Positions 53,165 through 64,000 of a DNA stretch of 64,000 nucleotides are shown piece by piece (the first letter of the stretch is position 1; every line of letters starts with the position of its first letter). The notes under the pieces are model-generated. The model ran no database searches, had not been told where the DNA came from, and saw nothing but the letters and a program-made list of their open reading frames with translations. A program made the translations under genes and the position numbers. The stretch is from the NCBI RefSeq assembly GCF_026262625.1, contig NZ_SHNN01000004.1:186001-250000 (forward strand), written 5' to 3'. This DNA is from Candidatus Litorirhabdus singularis. GTDB lineage: Bacteria > Pseudomonadota > Gammaproteobacteria > Pseudomonadales > Halieaceae.

Positions 53165-53225
53165 TTCGCTCTTTACAGAGGAGTGATGGGACCATTCTGG
53201 GACGATTTCAGGGAGTAGTGCGGTA

Positions 53226-54332
53226 GTGAGTGGTAGGCAGGGTCAGAGTTTGAGAGGTTTGTTGATAGCAGCGCTGTTGGGTCTACTGGCTGGCTGTGGC
53301 AATGGTGGCGACGGTGAGCTGGGTCGCTATGCAGACGAGGCGCTGTGGCTGTGTAAGCCGGGTATTGCCCTGGATCGCTGCCTGGAGCTGGACCAAACAA
53401 CAACCTATGTCTACGAAGACGGCAACACCGCGGTATTTGAGCATGAGCCGGTAGTGGATGCGGAGTTTGACTGTTTTTATGTCTATCCCACTGTGGACTT
53501 GCGCCCTGAGCCCGGTAATACGCTGGACCTGAGTGACGATACGTCGCTGGTGCGACCGCTTTACAATCAGGCGGCTCGCTTCACTGAGCTGTGTGAGATG
53601 TATGCCCCAAAATACCGTCAAATGACGATTGGCAGCTACTCGGTAGAGAACCCCTTTGGTAGCGGCTATTTTAGCTTGGGCTATAGCGATATCGAAGCTG
53701 CCTTTGACCAATACCTGCTGGAGAATCCCGAGCGCAATTTCGTACTGATTGGGCACTCGCAGGGCGCTCACGTGCTGCTGAGACTGTTGCAGGAGCGGTT
53801 CGATAACGACAATGACGAGGATCTGCGCTCACGCATGATTTCTGCACTGGTGATAGGGTCGCTTGGGGCCTACCAGGTACCAGAAGGCGAGTTGACCGGT
53901 GGTTCGTTGCAAAACATTCCATTATGTACCCAGGCCACTGACACCGGTTGCGTAGTTGCCTACGATACCGTTGCGGCCGGTGACTCGGAGCAGCGACCTG
54001 AACTGGAGCAACCCAGGGTCTGTGTGAACCCGACTGCACTGGGCGGTGAGCCAGGTATTGCCGCTACCACCATCTACAATCGTGACGAAGGGATACCTTT
54101 TCCAGCAGGCGTAGAGACCGACTGGATCGCCTACCCGGGACTGTACTCAGCCAACTGCGAGAGCGACGGCAGTTTGGGTGCCGATGTAGCACCGGGTCGT
54201 TCTACCCCGTTTACCCCGCAGCTAATACAAGTATTTTTGGGTTCAACCCCGGCCTCCTTGCATCTGGCGGACTACAATTTTGGCATGGGGGACCTGCTGC
54301 GCATCGTCGAGGTGCAGGCGGCTAACCATTGA
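53226..54332 (+). CDS. DUF3089 family alpha/beta-hydrolase, lipoprotein
   Basis: 368 residues from GTG 53226. A lipoprotein signal ends LLAGCGN (Cys near 23). The DUF3089 features are DCFYVYPTVDLRPEPGN near residue 78, YRQMTIGSYS, and the nucleophile motif GHSQGAHVL with a serine near residue 177. Members are thought to be extracytoplasmic lipases or esterases, but the substrate is unknown. It lies downstream of a region with two inverted repeats. Confidence 0.87.
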   Translation: MSGRQGQSLRGLLIAALLGLLAGCGNGGDGELGRYADEALWLCKPGIALDRCLELDQTTTYVYEDGNTAVFEHEPVVDAEFDCFYVYPTVDLRPEPGNTLDLSDDTSLVRPLYNQAARFTELCEMYAPKYRQMTIGSYSVENPFGSGYFSLGYSDIEAAFDQYLLENPERNFVLIGHSQGAHVLLRLLQERFDNDNDEDLRSRMISALVIGSLGAYQVPEGELTGGSLQNIPLCTQATDTGCVVAYDTVAAGDSEQRPELEQPRVCVNPTALGGEPGIAATTIYNRDEGIPFPAGVETDWIAYPGLYSANCESDGSLGADVAPGRSTPFTPQLIQVFLGSTPASLHLADYNFGMGDLLRIVEVQAANH

Positions 54333-54415
54333 ACCTGCCTGCTAAATTGACCCGTGGCAGGCGGAATATAGTACAGTATTGCCTTCAAATTTCCGACTTA
54401 GAGTAGCCCAAGCCC

Positions 54416-55669
54416 ATGTCTCAGTGCCCCTTTAAAAACATCCTCGACCCGGACATTTATGTTGGCGGTGGTCATCACGCCATATTTGCCGAGGTCCGCG
54501 AGCAATCCGATGGCCTGGCCTATATCGAGGACCCGATTACCGGTGTGCCTTACTGGGCGGTGACGAAACGCGAGGTGGCAGACTACGTGTGCAAGCACCC
54601 GCTGCTGTTTTCCAGCGCTGCCAAGACTATTTTACCCAAGGAAATGCCTGAGGAAGAGGTCGCGCTGTCGCGACTGATGCTGGTAAACATGGACCCGCCG
54701 GAACACGTCAAATATCGGCGCATTGTGCGCAACGCGTTTACTCCCAAAGCGGTACAGGGCTACGAGGCGCGGTTTCGGGAGGTTGCCCGCGAAACTATCG
54801 ATGCTATTGCCAACACTGGCGAATGCGAATTTGTCACTGATGTGGCGGCGGAGTTACCGCTGATCGCTATTCTGTCGTTGTGCGGTATTCCGATGGAAGA
54901 CAAACAACAGTTTTTTGACTGGACCAACACCATGATCTTCACCGAAGACGAAGATATGAGTGGTGTAGATGGCGTTGCTGCCTCCCAGGCGGCAGCAATC
55001 GAAGTCTACGCTTACGCCGCCGCGTTGGCAGAAAAGCACAAGACAGAGCCCTTGACCGATATCGTGGGGGCACTGCTGGACGGCACCGTCAACGATGAAA
55101 AACTGACGGCGGACGAGTTTCAGTTGTTCTTCCTGATGCTGATAGCGGCGGGTAATGAGAGTACCCGCTCGGTGATAGCACACGGTATGCGCCTGTTGAT
55201 TGAGCACCCCGAGCAACTGGCCAAGCTGGTGGATGACCCCACCCTGATTCCCTATGCGGTAGAAGAGGTGTTACGTTATAACCCCGCCTTTGTGCAGATG
55301 CGCCGCACCGTGATGGAAGATGTGGAAGTGCAGGGTCAGCAGCTGCGGGCAGGAGACAAGATGGTGCTAAACTGGCAGGCCATTAACCATGACCCGGAGA
55401 TTTTTGAGAATCCCGCGCAGTTTGATGTGGAGCGCTTCCGTAATAACCCGGAACTGGCCAACCAGCACCGGGCCTTTGGTAACGGCGAGCATTTTTGTAT
55501 TGGCGCGCACATGTCGCGACTGGAAATGCAGGTGATGTTTGAAGAAATAATACCGCGCCTGAAAAACCCGCGCTTCGCCGCGCCGGTAGAGTATGTGCGT
55601 GACTATTTCGTCAACAGCATCAAGGCGATGCCATTGCAGTTTGAGCCTGAGGCTGCAGCCCGCGCATAG
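54416..55669 (+). CDS. Cytochrome P450
   Basis: 417-residue soluble bacterial P450. It has the oxygen-binding I-helix AAGNESTRSV, the K-helix EEVLRYNP and the heme-binding FGNGEHFCIGAHMSRLE with the axial cysteine. It resembles CYP125/CYP142-type proteins of steroid or terpene degradation in general character only. The redox partner is not nearby. The start ATG follows a short 83-base gap after the DUF3089 gene, in which a GAATATAGTACAGTATT segment is partly palindromic. Confidence 0.93.
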   Translation: MSQCPFKNILDPDIYVGGGHHAIFAEVREQSDGLAYIEDPITGVPYWAVTKREVADYVCKHPLLFSSAAKTILPKEMPEEEVALSRLMLVNMDPPEHVKYRRIVRNAFTPKAVQGYEARFREVARETIDAIANTGECEFVTDVAAELPLIAILSLCGIPMEDKQQFFDWTNTMIFTEDEDMSGVDGVAASQAAAIEVYAYAAALAEKHKTEPLTDIVGALLDGTVNDEKLTADEFQLFFLMLIAAGNESTRSVIAHGMRLLIEHPEQLAKLVDDPTLIPYAVEEVLRYNPAFVQMRRTVMEDVEVQGQQLRAGDKMVLNWQAINHDPEIFENPAQFDVERFRNNPELANQHRAFGNGEHFCIGAHMSRLEMQVMFEEIIPRLKNPRFAAPVEYVRDYFVNSIKAMPLQFEPEAAARA

Positions 55670-55836
55670 GGGTGCAGGGTTCTTTGCTTGCCCTCGTCGG
55701 CTACTTTTAGGGGCGCAAGTTTGCCTGGTCTAAAAGGCAGAAGCTGAGAGAAAACAGGACCTGAGTTGTCCTAGCAATGAGCAAGCCTCAGTAAACTAAG
55801 CAGTCGGCGGTTTCATTAGGTAAAGAGCAACAAAGT

Positions 55837-56304
55837 ATGGAAACTATTAATTGGGACGCGCTGGGCGCCATTGGTGATTTCGGCGGTTCAATCGGTGTAT
55901 TTATTTCCTTGATCTACCTGGCCCTGCAGATGCGCAGCAGTGCATCGGAGACTCGCGATGCCAGTATCCATTCGGTGATGGAGTTGGCGATACAGTTTCG
56001 CGCAGAGTCTTACTCGGGTGACCTGGCAGAAATTCGCTACAAAGCTGCCACCGGCGAAACTTTGAGTCCGCTGGAGTCACTCAAGTTTGAAGGGTATCTG
56101 TCGGCGCTGTTTGAGCTTAATGAACTGGTGTTTGTGCAGTACCAGAAGAAAAACCTGGACCCTGAATACTTCGAAGCCTGGGAGCGCCGCACTGGTGCGG
56201 CAATGTCAGTGCCACGTATCCAGCAGTTCTGGGCCAAGACCAAAGCCGGCTATCGCGCCAGCTTCGTCGACTATGTGGACGGTCTGCTAAAAACGGCGAG
56301 CTAA
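55837..56304 (+). CDS. Hypothetical protein with one N-terminal membrane helix
   Basis: 155 residues. An N-terminal segment (GAIGDFGGSIGVFISLIYLALQM) is hydrophobic; the rest is helical, with many charged residues. It resembles small proteins seen in marine bacteria that start METINWDALGAIG, but the function is not known. GTAAAGAGCAACAAAGT precedes the ATG. Its stop overlaps the opposite-strand receiver gene by four bases. Confidence 0.68.
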   Translation: METINWDALGAIGDFGGSIGVFISLIYLALQMRSSASETRDASIHSVMELAIQFRAESYSGDLAEIRYKAATGETLSPLESLKFEGYLSALFELNELVFVQYQKKNLDPEYFEAWERRTGAAMSVPRIQQFWAKTKAGYRASFVDYVDGLLKTAS

Positions 56305-56780
56305 ACAAACACCAGCAGGGATTGGGCCTCTTTCTTGGCATCGTCCAGCGTGGCGTCCTGGTTGGAAAGCAGGTTTTCCAGGAAGCGCTTGCTCAGGTAA
56401 TTCTGTATATGGATTCTGACCCTTGCTTTCACAATGGGCGGACTTATCGGCTTGCTGATGTAATCTACAGCGCCGGCATCCAGGCCGCGCTCTTCATTGG
56501 CGGTGTCGGTCATACTGGTGACAAAAATCACCGGAATATCCTTGGTAGCTTCGCCAGCTTTAAGGGCTTCGCAAACCTGAATGCCGTCCATGCCTGGCAT
56601 CACCATGTCCAGCAATACGATATCGGGATGTTGCACTTGGGCGATTTTCAGGGCCTGCTCGCCGCTGGTAGCAACACTCAAAGCATAGTCGCCAGCGAGT
56701 ATGCTGGACAGAATTTTGATGTTGCCGGGTTCGTCGTCGACGATCAGCAACCGGCTCTTCTCTGGTATAGTTTGGTTCAT
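56301..56780 (-). CDS. Single-domain response regulator
   Basis: 159 residues from ATG 56780. A receiver domain (about 10-128) has D15-D16, phosphoacceptor D58 in VLLDMVMPG, and K-P in YISKPIS. A short helical C-terminal tail (about 130-159) has no output domain. It is divergent from two hybrid kinases and probably shuttles phosphate from their HPt domains. It overlaps the stop of the previous gene by four bases. Confidence 0.92.
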   Translation of the reverse strand: MNQTIPEKSRLLIVDDEPGNIKILSSILAGDYALSVATSGEQALKIAQVQHPDIVLLDMVMPGMDGIQVCEALKAGEATKDIPVIFVTSMTDTANEERGLDAGAVDYISKPISPPIVKARVRIHIQNYLSKRFLENLLSNQDATLDDAKKEAQSLLVFV

Positions 56781-56877
56781 TGCAATTTCCTGACTTGATC
56801 TGGCATTTCGATACAATACTATCGCGGCAGTGTATATTACTCGTGCTTGGATATACTAATAAGGACGCATTGTAAAC

Positions 56878-59800
56878 GTGAATAAACCAGACAAACCTGT
56901 CAGCGTAGAAGCACAGCAGTTCTCGAACATTACTTTAGCGACCAGCCTCCTTTTTCTTACGGTGGGCTTGATATCCGGATCACTGGCCATATTTTTTGGC
57001 AGCCCGGTAGCGACGACGCTGGCTTTGTTTGTTTTTGCGCTGATTCTGCCGCTGGCCATTATGGCCCACTTGCAGGCCAAAAAAGATAACGTCGACCGTG
57101 CCGTAGGGCTGGTCTCCAGCGTTTGGTACATCATATCGGTCTTCATGATTATTATTGGCGACCGGCTCTACGGGGTATTGATCGTTACGGCGACCCTGCC
57201 CGTGCTGATGGTATTGCCCTACGTGTCGCTATTGATGTTTCGATGGGTTATCTCCGGCTCGATTGTGTTGATTGTGGTCGGCAGTATCACCAAGCTTTTG
57301 CCGACCTGGTACACCGCAACAGTCCCCGATCACGTCATAGCCGATGTCGAATCTTTCAGCGTCACTGCGTTGTCGGCTGTGGTAATGCTGTCCCTGTGGC
57401 AGTCAGGAGGCAGGCTAAAGCAGGCTGCCGAGGGTATGCGCAAGGCGATAGTCGCGCTAAAGGAGTCAGAAAAGTCCCTCGAGCTTAAGGTTGAGGAACG
57501 TACAGCCGAACTGGAGCAGGCCTTTCGGGAAATAACCGCGGTCAACGACATTGCTACGCTGGTCAACTCGACGCTGGACGTAGACACGGTCATGGATACG
57601 ATCTACCACGGTCTGCAGTCCATGTTCAGTTTCGAGCAGATGGGCGTGTTTACCGTTGATAATGAAGATAACCGACTGCGGCTCAGGCAGCAGGCAGGGC
57701 GTCCCTTCCCGGCAGTGCTGGATGAGTTCCTGATCGAAAAAGGTCTGCCGCTGGATGCCGCAGACAGCTTTGCCGCCGCCAGTGTGGTCGGGGGCGAATC
57801 AATTTTTCTCGGGCATATCACGATGGATGTCGTTGAAGCTGCAGGGCGGCCTACTGACAAACTGATCGTCAGCCACCACCCGCTTAAATCGTTGCTCATG
57901 TGCCCCCTGAAGATCGAGAACCGAGCGATGGGTTGTATCTATTTTGCAGCATCTGAGGAGCCCTTTGACTTAACCGAGAAGGATATTGAGTCTATCGAGC
58001 GTTACGTGACGCAACTGGGAACCGCCGTGCGTAATGCGCAATTATTCCTCAGCGCCGAGGAAGCTCGCCAAGAAGCAGAAGCGGCGAACGATACCAAAGG
58101 CACTTTCCTGGCCAACATGAGCCATGAAATCCGTACACCGATGAATGCCATTATCGGGCTCACCGGCCTGTGTCTCGAAACAGACCTGGATAACAAGCAA
58201 AAGGATTACCTGACCAAGGTTGATAACGCCGCCAATTCTCTGCGGACCATCATTGACGACATCCTTGATTTCTCCAAGTTGGAGGCGGGCAAGTTCGAGT
58301 TTGAATCGATTCCGTTTTCGCTCAACGAGGTGCTCGATAACCTTGCCACCATCTGCATGGTGCGCTGCCAGGACAAAAAGCTGGAGTTGGTGTTCCAGCG
58401 CGACCCAGCGCTGCCGGACGTATTATTGGGTGACCCGACCCGGTTGGGACAGATACTGATCAACCTGGCGGGTAATGCCATCAAATTTACCGACAAGGGG
58501 CAAATCATTGTCGAAGTACGCGAAACCAGCCGCGATGGCGACCGGGTGAAAGTGCATTTCGATGTGCGTGACAGCGGCATCGGTATGAATGAAGAGCAGC
58601 TGGGGCGCCTGTTTCAGTCTTTCTCCCAGGCCGACAGTACCATCAGCCGCCAGTACGGCGGGACCGGACTGGGTCTGGCCATCTCGCAGCAGCTTACCGA
58701 GATGATGGGCGGGCACATAGAAGTCAACAGTGTACCGGGCGAAGGCAGCAGCTTTCACTTCACACTGACGCTTGAGCAGGCGGCGATCGAAGAGGAGCAG
58801 CCCGCCCGCACTGAGGTACCTCAGGGCCTGAACGTGCTTGTCGTTGACGATAATGAGGCGTCCCGCGACATATTGCAGGAGTATCTGGTGTCCTTTGGTT
58901 ATACAGTGACTGTGGCGGAGACCGGCGAGCAGGCACTGGAAATAATGCGCCCCCAGCACAGTTTTGACCTGGTGTTGCTGGACTGGATGATGCCCGGTAT
59001 GACGGGGCTGGATGTCGCGCTGGCTATTCGCGATGGAGCCAGAGTGCCAAAGATTGTGCTGCTGTCCTCCTGGGAGATGCCCAGTAGTGAACACGAATCG
59101 ATGGTAGATGCGTTCCTGGCTAAGCCGATCAAACCCTCTGCCTTGCTCGATACTATTATGATCGCCTACGGCAAACAGGTGGTGCGCCGTGCGCGCAAGT
59201 TTGGCACTAGCACCGGGCCGGGAGATCTGTTGCCAATTCGCGGCGCGCGTGTGTTGGTTGTTGACGACTCAGAGATCAATCTTCAGATAGCCTGCGAGCT
59301 ACTGGAAAAAGTGCCGTTGGTGCTGGATACAGCCTGCGACGGCAATGACGCCGTCGCTAAAGTGCGCGCTAATGACTATGACTGCGTGCTGATGGATATT
59401 CAGATGCCGGGTATGGACGGCTACACAGCTACTGGTGTGCTGCGCGAGGACTACCCCTATGATCAATTGCCGATTCTGGCGATGACCGCCAATGTTATGG
59501 CCGAGGATCGGGCACGGACGCGCGATGCGGGTATGAACGGCCATATTGCCAAGCCGGTGGACCCGGCCGACCTGTATCAGGCACTGCTTAAGGCCATTCC
59601 CGAGGCCGACTATAGCCATAACCTGCCGGCAGGTGTGGCCGCTTCAACAATAGCAGATGCGGCTCCTGTCGACCCCGCATTGCCCGCCAGTTTGCCGGGC
59701 CTGGAAATTGCTGAGGGCCTGCAGCGGTTGGCCAACAATGAAACGCTCTACATGCAATTACTGGCTGATCTGATGCGCGAGTATGCCGATGCCCCCGATA

Positions 59801-60276
59801 TTATTGGCGAGCTGGTGACCGCTGGCAAAGCAGATGAGATTCGCGGTGCGGCGCATAAGATCCGCGGTATTGCCAACAACCTGGGCGCGGCTGCGATCGG
59901 TGCGGCTGCGCAAAGCATTGAGCAGACAGCGCTCGACGGCGAGCCGGTCAGCGGCGAGCAAATTAAAACGCTGGCAGCTGCCTTGGTGCAGGCGCAGGAA
60001 TCAACCGCAATACTACTCCAGGATTATCAACTGCAGCCGATCGCTGACGGTGGCGGTGCTATTGATGTTGCCGCCGTGCTCGGGAATCTGCAGGCAGCCG
60101 TGGCAGCCTTTGACCCAGCCGCTACCGAGCTGATTGATCAACTGCTGGCCGGGCAGGCCGGAGGTGATGCAATGGCGCCGCAACTGAAGCAGCTGCGCGA
60201 CTTGCTCGACAATTTTGATTTTGGCGCTGCAGAGCCCCTGCTTGTCGACATTGAGCGGGACTTGAAGTCCGCGTGA
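56878..60276 (+). CDS. Hybrid sensor histidine kinase (TM-GAF-HK-REC-REC-HPt)
   Basis: 1132 residues, GTG start. Six hydrophobic helices (about 18-180) lead through a coiled coil to a GAF-like domain (about 230-395). HisKA has H416 in [10 protein letters not shown], followed by the HATPase with N and G boxes near 515-640. The first receiver has phosphoacceptor D702 in VLLDWMMPG. The second receiver has D840 in [12 protein letters not shown]-terminal HPt has H993 in AAHKIRG, and about 100 residues of helical sequence follow. Phosphate can run His-Asp-His within one chain. It overlaps the next hybrid kinase by four bases (GTGA). Confidence 0.93.
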   Translation: MNKPDKPVSVEAQQFSNITLATSLLFLTVGLISGSLAIFFGSPVATTLALFVFALILPLAIMAHLQAKKDNVDRAVGLVSSVWYIISVFMIIIGDRLYGVLIVTATLPVLMVLPYVSLLMFRWVISGSIVLIVVGSITKLLPTWYTATVPDHVIADVESFSVTALSAVVMLSLWQSGGRLKQAAEGMRKAIVALKESEKSLELKVEERTAELEQAFREITAVNDIATLVNSTLDVDTVMDTIYHGLQSMFSFEQMGVFTVDNEDNRLRLRQQAGRPFPAVLDEFLIEKGLPLDAADSFAAASVVGGESIFLGHITMDVVEAAGRPTDKLIVSHHPLKSLLMCPLKIENRAMGCIYFAASEEPFDLTEKDIESIERYVTQLGTAVRNAQLFLSAEEARQEAEAANDTKGTFLANMSHEIRTPMNAIIGLTGLCLETDLDNKQKDYLTKVDNAANSLRTIIDDILDFSKLEAGKFEFESIPFSLNEVLDNLATICMVRCQDKKLELVFQRDPALPDVLLGDPTRLGQILINLAGNAIKFTDKGQIIVEVRETSRDGDRVKVHFDVRDSGIGMNEEQLGRLFQSFSQADSTISRQYGGTGLGLAISQQLTEMMGGHIEVNSVPGEGSSFHFTLTLEQAAIEEEQPARTEVPQGLNVLVVDDNEASRDILQEYLVSFGYTVTVAETGEQALEIMRPQHSFDLVLLDWMMPGMTGLDVALAIRDGARVPKIVLLSSWEMPSSEHESMVDAFLAKPIKPSALLDTIMIAYGKQVVRRARKFGTSTGPGDLLPIRGARVLVVDDSEINLQIACELLEKVPLVLDTACDGNDAVAKVRANDYDCVLMDIQMPGMDGYTATGVLREDYPYDQLPILAMTANVMAEDRARTRDAGMNGHIAKPVDPADLYQALLKAIPEADYSHNLPAGVAASTIADAAPVDPALPASLPGLEIAEGLQRLANNETLYMQLLADLMREYADAPDIIGELVTAGKADEIRGAAHKIRGIANNLGAAAIGAAAQSIEQTALDGEPVSGEQIKTLAAALVQAQESTAILLQDYQLQPIADGGGAIDVAAVLGNLQAAVAAFDPAATELIDQLLAGQAGGDAMAPQLKQLRDLLDNFDFGAAEPLLVDIERDLKSA

Positions 60277-63200
60277 GCAAGCAGTGTCGCGCCAGGCTGA
60301 GCCCTTTGTTGCTCTTGCTGTGCGTATTGGTATCCCCGGCATACGCCGTGGTGGTGGACGATGTTGCGCAGCCAGTATCACTGGCCGGGCAGTGGCAATT
60401 CAAACTCGGCGATGATCCGGCGTGGGCCATGCCGGAGCTGGACGCAAGCCAGTGGCAGGCGACTGCGGTGCCAGGCCATGCTCCCGCAGGGCATGCCGGA
60501 TATTCCGGTATGCTGTGGTTTAGGCTGGCGGTGCAATTGGACACCTCCAAGCAGAATGTACGTGAGAATATGGGCCGACTGGCTGTTTCACTGGGCGGCG
60601 TTATTAGTGCCTACGAAATTTACGCGGGCGGTATCAAGCTTGGCGGGGTTGGCGGCCTGCCGCCAAACGCGGCCGCCGTTTACGACAAACATGCCACCTT
60701 TTCGATTCCGGCAGAGGCTATAGATGCTGATGGCCGTGTGGTGTTGGCATTGCGCGTTTGGCGTGACCCCGCTATTGGCAGCTCCTGGGAAACCGGCCCC
60801 CACCTCGGTGAATATTTGTTGGGCACTATTGGCGACCTCCGGCAAAAGCAGGTCTCGGCGGCGATACTCCCAGAATTCCTGCTTGCCGTTCTCTACCTGG
60901 TGCTCGGTGTGTACCACCTGCTGATTGCGCGCCGCAATCCCATACTCAAAGAGTTTCTCTGGTTCGGCCTGTTAAGTTTGGTACTGGCCGGTTACACCTT
61001 TGAAACCAGCCAGAGCAAGTTTTTTCTCGATGTGCCTTACCTCTGGCACAAAAAAGCTGAGTTTGTTTTTCTCTATATCATGCCTGTGGTGTTTGCCAAT
61101 ACGCTGTTGGGTGCAACGCGCACCCCACCCAATCTGATGACCCACGGCTTTGCGGTTATCTTTGTGCTGTTCTTTGTTACCGCCGTGGTGCTGCCATTGG
61201 ACCTCACTCTGCGCTACACCCTGCGGCCGTTTCAGGCAATTGGTGCGCTCTGGGCGTTCTCTATGGCGGTTATGTTGGGGTGGCGTGCCTATCGCGGCAG
61301 TCGCTCAGCCATGGGCGTGGTTGTCCTGATGATGTTACTTGGCCTTGCCGTGGTCAACGATGTGATTCTGGAAAGCGCCATTCTGGGCACCGAAAGCCTG
61401 TTGTATATTGTCGCTGCACTACTGATCTTTCTGATCGCGTTGATGATGGCCGAACGCTACACGGAGATACTCAAACAATTGGAGTTTTCAGTGGAACAAC
61501 GCACGGTCGAGCTGGTGCATGCGAACACTGAACTGGAGGGCGCGCTGGCAACCAAGGGGCAGTTTCTCGCCAAGATGAGCCACGAGCTGCGTACCCCCAT
61601 GAACGCCATTCTGGGGTTAACACGGTTGGGCCTGGCCACAGACTTGAACCCACAGCAGCGTGACTACTTTAGCAAGGTGGAGAGCTCTGCTGCCGGGCTG
61701 CAGGGGATTATCGACAATGTGCTGGATTTTTCGCGGCTGGAAGATGGCGAACTCGCCTGTGCTCCCATCCCCTTTGCGCCCGGACAACTGGTAGGCGACT
61801 TGTCCGAGCGCTGGGGAGTTCGTGCTGAAGAGGCGGGGCTTACATTCAATGTATCTTTCGATGAACAGATTCCAGAGGCAGTGCTGGGTGACGCGGTGCG
61901 CATTAATCAGGTGCTCGATAGCCTGCTGAGCAATGCGGTGGAGTTTACCGAGCAGGGCAGTGTTCAGCTTGACGTTACTTGCGCGCAGGCAAGCGGCGCT
62001 GCAGCGAGTATACGTTTCTCGGTTGCTGACACTGGCCCGGGCATTGAACCTGAGCAGCAGGTCCAGCTGTTTGACGCTTTCTCTCAGGCCGACAACAGCA
62101 TGACCCGTGAGCACGGCGGCACCGGCCTTGGCCTGGCGCTGGCGCAGAAGTTGGTGCAACTGATGCAGGGAAATATCACGCTACAGAGCGTGCCTGGTGC
62201 AGGCAGTACTTTCAGTTTCGAACTCATGTTACCGATCACCGACGCCCTCCCTGCTGAGGTAAGCGATAACCAGCCGCTAGACCTGACGCCGATTCGCGGC
62301 GCGCGCATTCTGCTGGTGGATGATGCACCGCTCAACCTGCAGGTGGCAGGGGAACTGCTGCGTCAGGCAAAACTGATCGTCGATACCGCGGAGAATGGTG
62401 CAGAGGCGGTGGAGAAAGTGAATGCAGCACCCTACGATCTGGTATTAATGGATGTACAAATGCCAGTAATGGATGGCTATACGGCTACCCGTGCTATTCG
62501 CGCCAACCCACAATTCACAGCATTGCCGGTACTGGCAATGACCGCCAACGCTATGCCGCAGGATCGTGAGCAGGGTGAGGCGGCGGGCATGAATGCCTAT
62601 ATTCCCAAGCCAGTTGCTCCGGATGACCTGTACGCCGCATTGCTCAAGTGGATAGCGCCCGGTGAGCGCGATTTTGACGAAACGGAGTTTGCCGCTACCG
62701 AGCCAGCTGCATCCGTCGATGAATTGCCTGAGTCAATGCCCGGACTGAACCTTAAGGAAGGACTGGCGCGAGTGGGTGGTAACACCACGCTCTATCTTAG
62801 TTTGCTGCAGGACTTGTGCAGGGACTATGCGGATGCTGGCGAACAGATCAAAGCAACACTGGCTACAGGGGATACCGACAACGCTGCGGCCCTGGCGCAT
62901 AAACTGCGGGGCATTGCCTTTAATCTGGGTGCGGGTGAGTTAGGTGCCGCAGCGCAGGTCATTGAGCAGGGCATAAAGAGCGGCAGCGAGGTGACTGAGC
63001 AAGATCAGGCGCAGTTGGCAGAGGCGATTGCACTGACACGCGACTCCCAGCGCCAGCTGGCAGACTATAGTGACAACGAGTCACCCGCGGAGGCGCTCGA
63101 TGCGCAGCAGCGCAATGCGACGTTTGCCAATATTGTTGCGGCGGTTGCGGAGAACAATCCTGAGGCACTGGATATGGCGCAGTCGCTGCTGGAAAATCTT

Positions 63201-63320
63201 GACGAAGCAGCGCCCGGTTATGCTGAAGTAGCTGCGGCTATGGCGGCACTCGATATGTATGACTTTGAACAGGCAGCGGAGCAGTTGGCGGCGGCAGAGC
63301 CGCACTTCAGCGCCAGCTAA
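60273..63320 (+). CDS. Hybrid sensor histidine kinase with 7TMR-DISM-like sensor and HPt
   Basis: 1015 residues, GTG start. A signal peptide ([14 protein letters not shown]) precedes an extracytoplasmic jelly-roll domain (about 30-185; [30 protein letters not shown]) and seven hydrophobic helices (about 195-395). This is the 7TM-DISM type of sensor, often a carbohydrate sensor. HisKA has H437 in [10 protein letters not shown], followed by the HATPase with [11 protein letters not shown] receiver has phosphoacceptor D727 in [11 protein letters not shown]-terminal HPt has H876 in AHKLRG. Its GTG overlaps the first kinase's stop, so the pair is coupled. Confidence 0.93.
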   Translation: MSKQCRARLSPLLLLLCVLVSPAYAVVVDDVAQPVSLAGQWQFKLGDDPAWAMPELDASQWQATAVPGHAPAGHAGYSGMLWFRLAVQLDTSKQNVRENMGRLAVSLGGVISAYEIYAGGIKLGGVGGLPPNAAAVYDKHATFSIPAEAIDADGRVVLALRVWRDPAIGSSWETGPHLGEYLLGTIGDLRQKQVSAAILPEFLLAVLYLVLGVYHLLIARRNPILKEFLWFGLLSLVLAGYTFETSQSKFFLDVPYLWHKKAEFVFLYIMPVVFANTLLGATRTPPNLMTHGFAVIFVLFFVTAVVLPLDLTLRYTLRPFQAIGALWAFSMAVMLGWRAYRGSRSAMGVVVLMMLLGLAVVNDVILESAILGTESLLYIVAALLIFLIALMMAERYTEILKQLEFSVEQRTVELVHANTELEGALATKGQFLAKMSHELRTPMNAILGLTRLGLATDLNPQQRDYFSKVESSAAGLQGIIDNVLDFSRLEDGELACAPIPFAPGQLVGDLSERWGVRAEEAGLTFNVSFDEQIPEAVLGDAVRINQVLDSLLSNAVEFTEQGSVQLDVTCAQASGAAASIRFSVADTGPGIEPEQQVQLFDAFSQADNSMTREHGGTGLGLALAQKLVQLMQGNITLQSVPGAGSTFSFELMLPITDALPAEVSDNQPLDLTPIRGARILLVDDAPLNLQVAGELLRQAKLIVDTAENGAEAVEKVNAAPYDLVLMDVQMPVMDGYTATRAIRANPQFTALPVLAMTANAMPQDREQGEAAGMNAYIPKPVAPDDLYAALLKWIAPGERDFDETEFAATEPAASVDELPESMPGLNLKEGLARVGGNTTLYLSLLQDLCRDYADAGEQIKATLATGDTDNAAALAHKLRGIAFNLGAGELGAAAQVIEQGIKSGSEVTEQDQAQLAEAIALTRDSQRQLADYSDNESPAEALDAQQRNATFANIVAAVAENNPEALDMAQSLLENLDEAAPGYAEVAAAMAALDMYDFEQAAEQLAAAEPHFSAS

Positions 63321-63509
63321 TGACTGGCCTGAATATCGAATGCAGCCCCGGCTGTCAGCTGGTCTACGGATAAGCTGGTTGCGCGCAAGGCACCGAGGTT
63401 CAGTAGAGCATTGCAGTACGAGTGCGGAAGTTACTCTGCGGCACCCGAGGTGCTCACAATGGTGTAAGGTAAGGCTTCCAATTTGGATCGAGCTGGGGAG
63501 CTGAGCCCT

Positions 63510-64000
63510 ATGTCACCCGAACATCTTCGCGTTATCACCGTCGTCTATACCAGTGCCTTGCTGCCGCTCATTATTGTGCCGTGGTTGCGCAGTCGGGGGC
63601 GCCTGCCTGACTGGGTGCCTGCGGCTTATCTGGGGAGTTTTTTGTTGTGCGCGCTGGGCTGGGAGATCTGGTTTACCTATGGGCTGGTGGCGGGCGATGC
63701 GGTCGACCTGCGGCGAGTGGATGTACTTAATCAATTCCTGCCCATGCACATCAACTGGCTGCTGAACTCGCTGGCCGATGCCGGCAGTATTACCCTGGTT
63801 GGCCTGTGGCTGATGTGGCTGAGCGCCGGTAAGCGCGCCGAGGTATTTGAGTCCTGGCAGTGGTGGCCATTCGCGGTCTTTATGGTGTGGGCTCTGGGAC
63901 AAAATGTTGTGGTAGAGATGTTTCTTTATCACGACCAATTGGCCGTGGGTAAGCCGCTTTCGTGGGCACCGCTGGCACCCGGAGGGCCTTGGTGGAACCC
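63510..64000 (+). CDS. Partial membrane protein, unknown
   Basis: The frame starts at ATG 63510 and is open to the window edge (163 codons, no stop). Four hydrophobic helices are visible (about 8-24, 35-60, 85-108 and 118-140). Charged, Trp-rich loops lie between them, including NQFLPMHINWLLNSLADAGS. I do not recognise a family. The 189-base gap after the kinase shows no promoter or terminator that I can name. Confidence 0.7.
   Translation, partial: MSPEHLRVITVVYTSALLPLIIVPWLRSRGRLPDWVPAAYLGSFLLCALGWEIWFTYGLVAGDAVDLRRVDVLNQFLPMHINWLLNSLADAGSITLVGLWLMWLSAGKRAEVFESWQWWPFAVFMVWALGQNVVVEMFLYHDQLAVGKPLSWAPLAPGGPWWN

Noticed and set aside
55322-55334. GCAGGGTCAG copy inside the P450 gene as a regulatory repeat
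   Set aside because: It falls in an ordinary coding segment and fits the protein sequence.

Overview
The window looks like chromosomal DNA of a free-living, aerobic gammaproteobacterium, most plausibly a marine lineage near Halieaceae/Cellvibrionales. This is inferred from gene order (nrdR-ribD-ribE-ribB/A-like-ribH-nusB-thiL-pgpA-ribA, with dxs, ispA and xseB nearby, the arrangement known from Pseudomonas and relatives), moderately high GC, many GTG/TTG starts, and a catabolic set (thiolase-like protein, LLM oxidoreductase, P450, ALDH, PHA-system protein). No rRNA, tRNA, CRISPR array, intact insertion sequence or integrase was seen. Coding density is high and no stretch over 300 bases lacks a gene.

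Layout. 0-1.4 kb: 3' truncated ettA (minus). 1.7-10.3 kb: conserved plus-strand housekeeping block (glyA, nrdR, riboflavin genes, nusB, a thiL-pgpA fusion, a retropepsin-like protease, ribA). 10.3-16.3 kb: isoprenoid precursor genes ispA-xseB and dxs on the minus strand, separated by plus-strand galE and an amidase. 16.3-34.3 kb: accessory metabolism (SDR+TetR, a decayed RAYT-like transposase, LLM oxidoreductase, thiolase-like protein, metallo-hydrolase, CDF and ZIP metal transporters, patatin, AraC regulator, diiron ferritin-like protein, aldehyde dehydrogenase, GDPD, MFS pump, deazaflavin-type reductase, endolysin-like muramidase). 34.4-43.0 kb: a five-gene minus-strand run of lipid-related or unknown function (patatin, membrane-anchored pseudo-cyclase/ATPase/TPR protein, B12-type radical SAM, acyl desaturase, lipoprotein hydrolase). 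43.2-56.3 kb: stress and envelope genes, including a small heat-shock gene with a clear ROSE-type RNA thermometer and sigma32-like promoter, an exonuclease/phosphatase-PLD pair, GST, diguanylate cyclase, DUF3127, DUF3089 hydrolase and P450. 56.3-63.3 kb: a phosphorelay of one lone receiver and two large hybrid kinases, both with C-terminal HPt domains. The last gene is a partial membrane protein.

How the genes work together. The rib genes form a near-complete riboflavin pathway, but the RibB-RibA-like protein has lost canonical active-site residues in both halves, so which enzyme makes dihydroxybutanone phosphate is open. ThiL and PgpA are one polypeptide. The 36.7-41.7 kb trio (ATPase, radical SAM, desaturase) is tightly spaced and is the best candidate for an undescribed system, perhaps sensor-controlled membrane-lipid modification. 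Other points of interest are a DUF3127 protein ending in an SSB-type tail, a domesticated-looking RAYT with a lost HUH histidine, and strong inverted repeats in front of the MFS pump, the ALDH and the DUF3127/DUF3089 divergent pair. All functions are inferred from sequence reading alone.
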